From contig RQOL01000660.1 in assembly GCA_013076295.1 (NCBI GenBank), forward strand, positions 1,116,001 through 1,180,000: 64,000 bases of DNA, in the 5' to 3' direction. Below are positions 42,201-51,700 of the stretch, one piece after another. How positions within the stretch are numbered: the first letter of the stretch is position 1; each line of letters begins with the position of its first letter. The DNA is from Sanderia malayensis (lineage: Eukaryota > Cnidaria > Scyphozoa > Semaeostomeae > Pelagiidae). The translations under genes and the position numbers were made by a program. A model generated the notes under the pieces. The model saw only the letters and a list, made by a program, of their open reading frames with translations, searched no databases and had not been told where the DNA came from.

Positions 42201-43896
42201 ACATCAGGAATTCCACAGCAACTATATTCATGAATTAAATTGAGGATTTGGCATCCATGGATCTGTGAAAAATATAGGAAACTAAAGAACAATTGTCAGA
42301 AATTAATAATAAAATGAAAAGGAAAAGATGGTGAAATTTCAATATCAACATGATTGTTGGATGAATATTTTTTCTACCTTTTTGGCTTCAATGATGTCAA
42401 TGATCTCAGCAAGTGCAGGAAAGAGAAAATGGTACTAGAAAAATATATAGTTTTTTAAGAAACTGTAACAAAAAATGCAACCTTTATTAACACAAAACGA
42501 ACACATCTCTGTCTTAAATAAAACATTGGCAATAAAACAATAATACAGCATCAGCACTTAGAATAGTAGACAAAAGTTCTTAGGACAATTGAAAAAAGTG
42601 TGCTAAAAATGCCTGCCTGTTTGCCATCTCCCCCCTTACAAGTTTAATTCCCTGTGGGAATGCAATTCCCACAGGGAATTTTCTCAAAACAGCATATGTC
42701 TTTCTCTACATAAAACATTGTTTGGAGAGGAGAGGGTTAAAGGATACGTACAATATTTGCAAAAATCATAAGCATCCTAGCAAGACTTTGTCCACTATTA
42801 TAATTCCCCTTGAACATTAACGCCAAAACTAAGCATCACATAAGCCATTTTGCTCAAATAAATAAAAGGAACTATAATTTTGCCACTACAAAATGCGAAG
42901 ATGGGAAAAATGTCAGCAAGAAAAACCAGCAAACTCGCTCAAAAAAACCAATAACACCCCTTGTCGTCATTTGAGAAGAAAATTTCTAATAAAAAAGGAG
43001 CACCCATTAAAAACATAAGCCGAAAATCTGAACTTACTGATTCCAAAGAGTTTTGAATGTATGACAGTGGTACATTTGAATCTTGCAAGATCTAGAAAAC
43101 AAATTGTATTTAAGATAACAACAATCAACTTAGAACCAGGGATAAAAAAACAAAACTAAATAATAAGATAATATACCTCCTTTTCAAGTTTTATAAGAAT
43201 TTCTCTGTATGGGTCTAAGATCTTGTCCAGCCCTGCAGCAAATGACTGTATATAAATCCCACATCTCTTAGAACTTTCATTGATTCCTTTAAAAGAGAAA
43301 TGGAAAGAGTTTTAATGAGACAGGTGAAGCATTTTGAATAGATCAAGGGGATGGATGTATCTTTGGGCGTGTACCGCATGATACAGCATAAATTATGCTG
43401 TATATGTGCCGAAATACATCATTTGGGGGCGTGTCCCTAACCCAACTGTGACAAGTAGTTTTGCAATTCTAGTGAAAAAAAATATTTATACCAATCTCAA
43501 ATCTAAGACATACCAATATTTGCAAATTTTTCCACGGGGATAGGTCTATTGAATAAAACTGTACAAACTCTGTGATCTTCTTGTAAAGAGAGCCAATTTT
43601 GCAAATCTCTTTTAACTGTTCAGTTTCACTTGGATGAAGAAATGGTAACTCATTAACAACCTAAAGGAAAGAGATAAGGAATATTATAAAATAAACAAAT
43701 TTTAACTTCAAAGCCAATCTTTGCTTTAGTTGACAAGATAAAATGGGACTGTAACATTCATAGAAAGCCAAGCATTAAGTCAATGTCAAGTTACTCCAAT
43801 GCAAAATGCATCACTTACTTCTAGGCCTCCTGTTCTATTTTCTTTAAATATAGCTCCAGGTGTTCCCGTGAGTGCAAAAAGCAATTCATGGAGCAT
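30293..43896 (-). CDS. TUBGCP4: Gamma-tubulin complex component 4 (GCP4)
   Basis: Minus-strand exons found: 43896-43819, 43660-43514, 43286-43177, 43091-43038, 42434-42378, 42262-42183, 41829-41616, 40610-40506, 40235-40160, 40068-39944, 39820-39770, 39329-39224, 32594-32504, 32362-32155, 31673-31539, 31330-31214 and 30433-30293. They match GCP4 from the start (MLHELLFALTGTPG) through KQMSAWVLHGILIDD, YLLGRGELFQTFIDRAQ, WPLHLLFTP, MAFLIDNLQYYLQV and EQHSSLLFKILASVRSHQ to the C-terminus. GCP4 is a core subunit of the gamma-tubulin ring complex that nucleates microtubules at centrosomes. About 30 residues are missing between the exons at 39224 and 32594, and the junction of exons 2 and 3 is out of phase, so one or two exons remain unplaced. 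A 5.5-kb satellite sits in the same large intron. Confidence 0.95.
32041..32160. repeat. 24-bp tandem repeat overlapping a TUBGCP4 splice donor
   Basis: Five units, minus-strand core GGTAATCATTCAGGTTTCT, starting at the donor of the TUBGCP4 exon that ends at 32155. Each unit carries pyrimidines, then TTTAG, then GTAATC, so an acceptor-like and a donor-like sequence abut in every copy. Confidence 0.85.
32640..38165. repeat. GATTAATGG-type satellite with 84-bp and composite units
   Basis: About 5.5 kb of tandem DNA built from related roughly 80-bp monomers. From about 33590 to 35625 it is a homogeneous array of an 84-bp unit (about 25 copies). On both sides lies a composite order with an additional monomer type containing GATTTACTGATTGATTAATGG, about 162 bp or more per unit. 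Units differ by few substitutions. Because 84 is a multiple of 3, the minus strand has a 618-codon ORF with no functional meaning. It lies wholly in a TUBGCP4 intron. Confidence 0.95.
39488..39663. mobile_element. AATTCGAAC-word element (TACAGTCAA termini)
   Basis: The left end is TACAGTCAAATCTGC. AATTCGAAC or GTTCGAAT recurs several times. Relatives lie at 41880-42032 and 63757-63943. It resembles pogo/Tigger-derived MITEs and is located in a TUBGCP4 intron. Confidence 0.6.
41341..41561. mobile_element. TACCGTA-terminus element, AATAAGCCCC dialect
   Basis: It is a complete copy with ends TA-CCGTAATTCCTCGAATAAGCC and GGCTTATTCGGGGATTTACGG-TA. Interior sequence is shared with 3585-3745 and 27100-27240. 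It lies in a TUBGCP4 intron. Confidence 0.8.
41880..42032. mobile_element. Partial AATTCGAAC-word element
   Basis: It shares CTCTGTCCCTTCAAG and TAATTCGAACATTTTCACGC with 39488-39663. The right end GCAGAGTTGACTGTA is intact and the left end is missing. Confidence 0.6.
42646..42680. repeat. Perfect 16-bp inverted repeat (hairpin)
   Basis: AATTCCCTGTGGGAAT, spacer GCA, then its exact reverse complement, inside a TUBGCP4 intron. It is shorter than the MITEs here and has no flanking TA or TTAA signature that I can define. Confidence 0.8.
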
Positions 43897-44155
43897 CTTC
43901 TAAAGCTGGTAAGCAAATAACCAAATAAATATTAAACCCTGAAGCTACTATAAAGGAGCTCCTTGTCACCTATGACCGTCATTGTAGCATCACAGGACAC
44001 TGCGGGGCAAAGAAACAGGCTTTGCTCTGCGGAGGAAAAGTTAGAGCCGAGTCTTCGTGATCGATCGTGAAAGCGCGGCCAGACAATAAGGATTTCTCTT
44101 TTGAATGTTATGTCGGGCATCTGAGGGTTAAGGATCCCACATCAAGGCCGCAAAT
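43897..44155. promoter_or_regulatory. Shared TUBGCP4/RPS6 divergent promoter region
   Basis: The two start codons are 259 bp apart on opposite strands. The region is visibly GC-richer than its surroundings (GAAAGCGCGGCCAG near 44070). A pyrimidine run CTCTTTT near 44095 could be a TOP-type start for RPS6. Transcription start sites cannot be fixed from sequence alone. Confidence 0.55.
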
Positions 44156-45708
44156 ATGAAGGTAAATTAAACATCTCATAGATGCCACCATTTTTATATT
44201 CCTGCAATTCATCCAATATGCGATCCATCTTTCATAATTTTTTCACCAGTTGCAAATTTACTGACAGATCTCAATGATTTCGACGGGTGATACTCCACGG
44301 GTTTTTTAGGCCCACCATTCAAAATTGGACTATTTCTGTAATATTGCAAGAATTTGCGTTTTAATTCTCTTAGTTTTGAAGATATGGAGCTATGTTTAAG
44401 CCATTGTCTTTATTTACAGCTAAATATTGCTTATCCAGCAAATGGATCCCAAAAACTCTTTGAAATTGACGATGAAATCAAACTGTAAGTCAAGTATAGT
44501 CGGTATTTATTTTTTCGAGTTTATTTTATTTTAAATTACTCAAAATAATTAAGAATTGCTTATCATGATGCTTTGACTGCTGTGAATTTTAGGAGAAATT
44601 TCTATGAGAAGCGTATGGCCCAGGAAGTCAGTGCTGAATGCCTTGGTGACGAATGGAAGGTAATTTCATTTCAAAATTGTTGTTGGGTATTGAAAAAGTC
44701 GTCTGCACATGTATTGGTAAACTATTAACGGAATTGAAATCTATGGAGACCACAATGCTGTTAAGCAAAACGTGAGCAAATAATTACAGCTCTGAAGTCC
44801 AAACAATATGATTCTTATTTATTGTGACCCAGCAGTAATGTTCCACCCCAATTATGCTTGTCTATAACATGTAGATGGCGTGGTTTTAGAGGACTCTGAT
44901 TGTTTGATTTTCAGGGATACATGGTTCGTATCACTGGTGGAAACGACAAACAAGGTTTCCCCATGAAGCAAGGTGTTATGACAAATCTTCGTGTCAGATT
45001 GCTGATGAAGAAAGGCCACTCGTGCTATAGGCCAAGACGGAAGGGAGAGAGGAAGAGAAAGTCAGTGCGTGGATGCATTGTTGATGCTAATTTGAGTGTC
45101 TTGAATTTGAGTATTATCAAAAAAGGAGATAATGATATTCCCGGATTGACAGACAGAGTTGTGCCAAGAAGACTTGGACCAAAAAGAGTTGGTACGTTAT
45201 CAATGTAATTTAGTACGAGTTGCTAAAAGATATTATTTCTCTATCATAACAAAACAGATCTCAGAACGCAGTACTCTTGTATGTTCATTAAATTTATCTA
45301 TGAGAACCGAGCATTAATGACGATTTTGATATTTTTATCAAGTTACTTATGTTAATTTGTCGGTTTCGTATCACAGGCAAGATCAGAAAACTCTTCAACT
45401 TGAGCAAAGAAGATGATGTTAGACAGTACGTCATTCGAAGGCCAATTGCAGTAAAGGAAGGCAAACCAGAGCCAAAAAAGCCAAAAACAAAAGCACCAAA
45501 GATCCAGCGTTTGGTCACACCACAAAGACTGCAAAGAAAGAGACATGAGCTTGCATTGAAGAAAGCTCGTGCAGCCAAGGGAAGACACGAAGCTGCAGAA
45601 TATGCTAAATTGATGGCAAAGAGAGCCAAGGAGGCCAAGGAAAAGAGGCATGAATTGCACATGAAGAGGCGAAGAATATCAAGCATTAGAGAATCAAAAT
45701 CTCATTAA
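44156..45708 (+). CDS. RPS6: 40S ribosomal protein S6 (eS6), 248 aa
   Basis: Exons: 44156-44161 (just ATG AAG), 44420-44484, 44593-44659, 44915-45191 and 45377-45708, totalling 747 nt. The protein reads [20 protein letters not shown], then [14 protein letters not shown] [52 protein letters not shown] and [11 protein letters not shown], an end-to-end match to eS6 (about 249 aa in vertebrates). The tail [13 protein letters not shown] retains the basic-serine sites phosphorylated by S6 kinase in the family. The 6-nt coding first exon is also seen in vertebrate RPS6. The protein acts in the small ribosomal subunit. It is divergent with TUBGCP4. Confidence 0.98.
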
Positions 45709-46113
45709 CTTTGAAAATGATAATAGATCAAGATGATATTTCAATTTGAAAATTTCTATTTCTTTATTTTGTGTTTCTTGGCTTTTTACTTGGCTCTTAG
45801 GGGGTAAGCATTGGGAAATTAATGTTGAAATTAATGAGCTGTGAACTTCAGAAAACTATGCTATAGTTTGCAATTGGCTTAAAATCATAAGTTGGCTTAA
45901 TGGCTTAATGTCATTTTGCCCTGTGATTTGCGAATACGGTATTCCCTCGAATAAGCGTCCCGGGGCGGTTATTAGTTTTGGCAATATTGGGGGATCCTTG
46001 TTGGACACATTCCAATGGAATTGTCAATCCTACTCAAATCTCTTTTGAACAATGATAAGACAAACAAGATCACAGCCTCTGTCATTGGGTCCAGAAAAAG
46101 AGAAAATGGTTTA
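45709..46113. other. RPS6 3' flank
   Basis: No coding exon. At 45938-45985 is a degraded TACCGTA-family end (ACGGTATTCCCTCGAATAAGCG). Confidence 0.45.
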
Positions 46114-46875
46114 CACGAATTTTTTTATAAGAAACCGACCCCCAAGATTCCAAGAAAATTAAGAAGCTTTAGTACTACTTTCCGTCATGTTTAAGAAACC
46201 GTGTCACCTGGTAAAACATGCAAATGGGTCAGTTTTGATTGTATTTTGAAGACTTACACTCTCTTCGTTTTATAAGAATGCTTAATTTTTTGCTGAGCCT
46301 CATTATTCTTAATTTTTTTCTATTTTGAGCCCCGGAATATTCTTAAATTATTCTTAGCGCGGCAGAAAATACGGATATGGCAATACACTGCTATTATTAC
46401 CATCAATGCCAAAACGCATAACTATTACAATGGCTAACAGAATAAGTCCTTATTTCCTGTAGCACAGATTTTATCGACACTTTCATCGAAATTTAGATGA
46501 GTGTATTTAAAACCATTGCTTGTGAAAGCACACCAATTCAAAAATAAAAAACGCCTGCTAAAAATAATAGTTTCACAAGATCGTGAGCCTGACAATATTC
46601 TTAAAATTTTCTTAAATTTCACGACTTTTGAGCCTCACTATTCTTATAAAGTTTATTCTTATAAAAAGAAAAGAGTGTAGATGGAATTGAAACAACATGG
46701 AGTTGAGAATTGTTTTGTCACTGTTTATTTGCATTGAATTGTGATGTCTCTTTGAGTTTCCTACCTCACTACCTATTTGCACTTCCAAATTTAAGAAACT
46801 TTTGGTACTAAAATGGCCATAAAGTTTAAGAAACTGAGCACTACTTCGGAGTTTAGTTTCTTATAAAAATGCGTG
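46114..46875. mobile_element. TIR element, AAGAAAC dialect, split by a second element
   Basis: The ends are TA-CACGAATTTTTTTATAAGAAAC and TTTCTTATAAAAATGCGTG-TA. The outer sequence is collinear with 8404-8710. The AAGAAT-dialect element 46257-46677 interrupts it. Confidence 0.8.
46257..46677. mobile_element. Nested TIR element, AAGAAT dialect
   Basis: TA-CACTCTCTTCGTTTTATAAG on the left, ATTCTTATAAAAAGAAAAGAGTG-TA on the right. ATTCTTA words recur inside. It is nearly the same as 59209-59625. Confidence 0.85.
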
Positions 46876-47119
46876 TAGTTGTGCCTTGCCCTTATCGAGC
46901 AATAACGTAGAAAATGAAAGTCGCCATGATTTTGCACAAAGAACTGATAGGCACAAAGAAATGTGCCAACATATGGACATTATTTAAAAAAATTTGAAAA
47001 CAAGAAATAAATTTGCCTTTACTGATTTTATTCGAAATTTTTGTATATAGACTCTGCAAAGGAAAGTTCGCTGTTCTGTTGGCTTTTGATACCACAATAC
47101 ACTACACCAACTCAAAGAA

Positions 47120-47240
47120 ATTGTTGTGGGGGGCGTTTATTCGAAGGAGGGGTTTATTTCAAAGATTGGTAGCATAAGGGGGCGTTTATATTCGAGGGGG
47201 TGTTTAATCGAGGAGGGGGGGCGTTTGATCGAGGAAATAC
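47120..47240. mobile_element. Degraded GGCGTTTA-word inverted-repeat fragment
   Basis: Repeated GGGGCGTTTAT, GTGTTTAATCGAGG and GCGTTTGATCGAGG words end at GAGGAAATACG, like a one-sided TACCGTA-family element. Confidence 0.45.
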
Positions 47241-47770
47241 GTATGGATACCAGCGAAGCGATAAGTTACGTGACTTCGTGATAGTGTACCATAAATCCTT
47301 GAATAAGCCCCATTCTGATAATGATTTACAAGGGTACCATTTGAGCCCAAGTATCAACACATTGAATTTGTTCATTTCATGTTCAAATAGCATCAAGTTG
47401 AAATCAATAGTTTAACTGCATACTATACAGCTAACTATTCAAAGCTCTAGCTGGACTTTTTTCAATAGTCACTATTGAAAAAAATCCAGCTAGAACTTTG
47501 TTTTTGCGAATGAACCCCGAGAACTTATTCGAGGAACAATTACGACATGTATTTACAAAAGGAATAAAAAATTCGAAGAATCAATAATTGCGGAAAATTG
47601 TGCAGGTCTTCACAGCATACGTGAGCAAAAGACATGACTCATCTGCAGTCACAGACATTTTCGAAAGGTTATTTGATCGCTTTTAAATATATAAAACAAT
47701 GGATGACGTCAAATGTCTAATCGATAAATGCCATTCCTCTGCCAAAATGCTTTTAAGTCCTTACTAAAAA

Positions 47771-48592
47771 TTACGATGGCCCACAGGGGACATGCAGCAT
47801 TTGCTAAGTTCGGCGCACACAAAATCAGGTTGCCGCACACAAAATCAAAAATCGCGTACAAATTTACTTTCCATGCCCAAATTCAAGGTTGCTGCACACA
47901 AATTTAATTTGCTGCATACAAAGTGGGTGCTGCAGCATACAAATGCAGACTTGCTGGATACAAAATTGTTGTTGCAGCACACAAATTCAGACTTGCTGCA
48001 TACAAAGTTCTGTTGCAGCACACAAAATGAGGCCTGCTGCATACAAAGTGGGTGTTGCAGCATGCAAATTCTTATTTCTTTCTGCTAAAAGGGGCGCCAA
48101 ACTGCTTCAGTAGCCCAGTTCTGTTTTCGTTCAGAGATCTCTTTTGGCCAGATTCGTTGTTATTCAAAATGTTCTGTTTGTTTTGTGCAAATCAAATGTA
48201 AAGGGTAGCCTTATTACCCATAATGCCCTCAACTTTTTTCTTCAGTGCAAAATTCAAAACGAGGTGGCCAAAACAATCCGCTTTGAGAAACTGCTGGGCA
48301 GCAAGTCTCTGTTGAGAGCGACAAGTCAGTTTGGGGAGCGAACAAACCGAGACTGTGTAGTATGTAAAGGGCGGGAAGTAAAAAGCAAGGATAGCAACAA
48401 CAGCAACGCTATTTGCAAGCTGCAAGGCTGCAACACCCACTTTGTATGCAGCAAATTAAATTTGTGTGCAGCAACCTTGAATTTGTGCATGGAAAGTAAA
48501 TTTGTACGCGATTTTTGATTTTGTGTGCTGCAATCTGATTTTGTGTGCGCCAGACTTAGCAAATGCTGCATGTCCCCTGTGGGCCATCGTAA
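47771..48592. mobile_element. Foldback element with ~165-bp inverted ends and a GCAGCAYACAAA array
   Basis: The termini TTACGATGGCCCACAGGGG are exact inverted repeats, and inversion continues for about 165 bp with few mismatches. Between them are about ten copies of a roughly 30-bp unit with core TGCAGCACACAAA or TGCTGCATACAAA. The centre has a plus-strand ORF (to 48518) with CVVCKG and later Cys residues, which could be a transposase Cys-rich tail, but its C-terminal part is TIR sequence. Target-site duplication was not resolved; both flanks are A-rich. Confidence 0.75.
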
Positions 48593-48730
48593 AAAATGGA
48601 AGTTTTTATTTGAAACATTCATCACCGTCGTCACGTGGTGTAAATCTATGCGAAGCATCAACTACTGACCAGGCGCATTGATTTGATATTGGATACTTGC
48701 CATGCCGAAAAACTTTATGGATATTTCGAA

Positions 48731-51700
48731 ATGTCGACCACGGGAGCAGGAAAAGGAAATTTCAGCAGTAAATTTTTAAATCTTATCGGTGGAAAGAAGA
48801 AACCCAAACCAAAATATGGAAGTACTGGATCTGATGAATCCGATGAAGATGGTTATATGGACCCAGAGGGCTTATGCCCAACAGAACCACCTCGAGATGG
48901 CTTCAAGCCTCCTATACCGGACTATCCTCCTCCGAATTGTCCAACAAGTAAAACTTCTAACCCACAACTGAGGCCTTATTCTTCGATTGATTGCAGCAGT
49001 AATCTACAATCGTCTACCACAAGAAGTCATGCTCTAAGTTTGGAAAGTGGTGGTAGAGTTATGAAGCCACCCATAGCCGCGAAAGTAAGTAAATGTATAA
49101 GTAGTAGAACCTATTTCCTGATCAGGCCTATTTTCGTTTCTGGCCCGACAGCTGCTTGAAGAGTTAAGCGTGGTACTCGTGATTCACAATATCAATGGGA
49201 ATTTTTAATGTTAAGGGCGTTTTACTTATTACTCAGTATTTACTTTGCTTTTATCCGTAAAGATGTAGTTTTTGTGTCCGGAAACTTTCTCAATTATTCA
49301 ATTCAGGAAGTTGAGTACTATTTATATTTTATTCTTGCTAATGCCGAACGTAATTGAAAGTTAATGTGAGATTATGAAGAACAAAAACTTAAGTCAACAA
49401 TGAGCTAATTAAGAATTTTTGTGCCCACTCGCAAAACGATAATAAAACCCTTCACCACTCCCTTCGTCATTCTCAGATACAGATATTGCTTGCTCATAAA
49501 GTTAACCAAATTGCTCTCACAGACCGCCTTTTTAGATTAGAGTAAAGTTTAACCTGAATATACTTAAAAGCCAAGGAAACCTTTTAAATAAACAAGGTCT
49601 CAAGGGTTATCGACGTTCAAGCTTTAAATATACGTGTGGGTATAACTTGGGTTGGGTAGAGATTTTTCAAAACCTCAATGACTTTGAGTTTGTTTCTGAT
49701 GAACGTTTTTGAGGGCTAACTGCATACTATAAGTTCTTGAATTGCCCCTCCCTCGAATTAGTTCTCATTCTAGAGGTATAAATTTTTAACACCCCCCCCC
49801 TGGAATAAGCTCCTACTGCTAACATGTCAATTTTCCTAATTTAAGCCCCCCATTTTGTGTTCCACTGATGGGGTTGCCACAACAAGCACACACATTTAAC
49901 CAAAAATGAATTGATTATATGTACAAAAATAAATTCGTGAATATGCTGAAATCTAAGTTAAAATTGCTTGAAAGAAAGTATACTCGTTCCAGACAAAATG
50001 AATGTGAAAGAAATTACACCAAGCTTCATAATCTTGGACAAGAATGCTGGTGAAAATGAGGAAGACATTGATACAGTAGACTAACCATGTCTAGACTGTT
50101 ATTTTGTAATGCTATGATATAGGAAGTTTTTTAAATGAGTTATTTATATGTTGTGTTTCAGACAACATTTATAAGCCCCTTTTAACATTGCATTAACCTT
50201 CTTCAAAGAAATAAAAAATAAATACTCGCTAGTTTGAGGATTTGTATTTTGCACTTCTTACTTTTAGCCAAAAGGAATGCCCTCACCAAGACCTGATGAT
50301 TATTCTGATCCCTGGGACAGCAAAGCAAAAACCTTGAACCCCGAAAGGCCAGCACCACCTGTCCCCCAATCAACAGCCAAGCAACATATATCGCAGACAA
50401 GAAAGTTGGACAACTACATGGATCCATATGACAAGAAAGTAGCAAAGCCGTCACTAAGTCAGCCTATGGGACAACGAGACAATTACATGGATCCATACGA
50501 TTCCAAGAAAGTTTCAAAGCCACCACTGATCTCCGCTAAGGCACAAAGAGACAATTATATTGAACCATTTGACACAAGAACGAAGCCTTGTGATTTCAAG
50601 AAATCTTACAAAGACGATTATAAGGATCCATGGGATTCCAAAATGCCAACAAGTTTGCCAAAAAGTAGTTACGAAGAGGATGAGGACTACACTGTCCCCT
50701 ATGATGCAGGTATAAACCATATTGAATACAAAGAACCGTAGTTAATATATACGATGTCTAGGTTCTTTATGTTTTTATTTCAGTGATGGAGGAGTAATGC
50801 ATTATATTCTTTCCGATTGAATTTATCACACGTGTTGTGTATTTTTCAGGCCCAACAGCAAAGTCTAACAATACAATAGGGAATGGTGTACAACCATCTG
50901 CTCCTTTGATGGACGATATATATGACCTGACATACGAGGATCAAATTGCCATGGCGAAGGCGAAATTGGATGCTACTGACAAAAGAGCCAAGATTTCTCC
51001 AAAACAACAACCTAAAGTAGCACCCAAGTAAGATCAGTTTTGTGGGTAGGGTTAATCAAGTCTTATCTTTATTGGTGCTGTGGTTGGGTATTTACATATG
51101 TGCACTTTGATATATTTATTTGAAAATCGAATTGCTCATGTGTATTGACTTCAGATGAATCAGACAACTTTTTATCAAAGTCATACTTCACACCTCAAGA
51201 ATATCAATGCGTCACAAATTCAGCTTCACACAAGCTATAATAAGAGTAATATTTATACAGGACAGCCTTGTCAATACTATGAGTATTGTTATCAATAAGC
51301 TGTTTTTTAAGATTGTCTTTTTCAGAGTAGTACTTCTCAAACTTTCACGGCAGTTTCCCAATTTCTGTACTAAAACTGATATCGGCCTCGCCCCAGTTTT
51401 CTTTGTGCCCGACTTTTTTCTGGAATGCGCAATTTTGGAGCCGTGGAAAGATGTGTTAATGAGCGAATTTCAAAATTTAAAAACTGCAGTACCTGTTTTT
51501 ACGTCAAAAACTACGCAGAAATGAAATAAAAAAATATGTGAGAGTAGCCCATTATTGTTAGCTACAGTTGAAAATGTTTACGTTACCAAACATCCGCTAC
51601 CGAGGGATATGCAATGCTGTGAAGTGAATAACATTTTTAACACCCACTGTCGATAGATGCTACTTGAAAGTACGTGATAGTCACAACATTAAGGTTTTTG

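Noticed and set aside
43380..43452. Candidate TUBGCP4 exon restoring phase
   Set aside because: Open and phase-compatible, but without similarity to the expected GCP4 segment.
44485..45376. Intronic snoRNAs in RPS6
   Set aside because: I looked for C (RTGATGA) and D (CTGA) box pairs with terminal stems in the introns and found no convincing pair.
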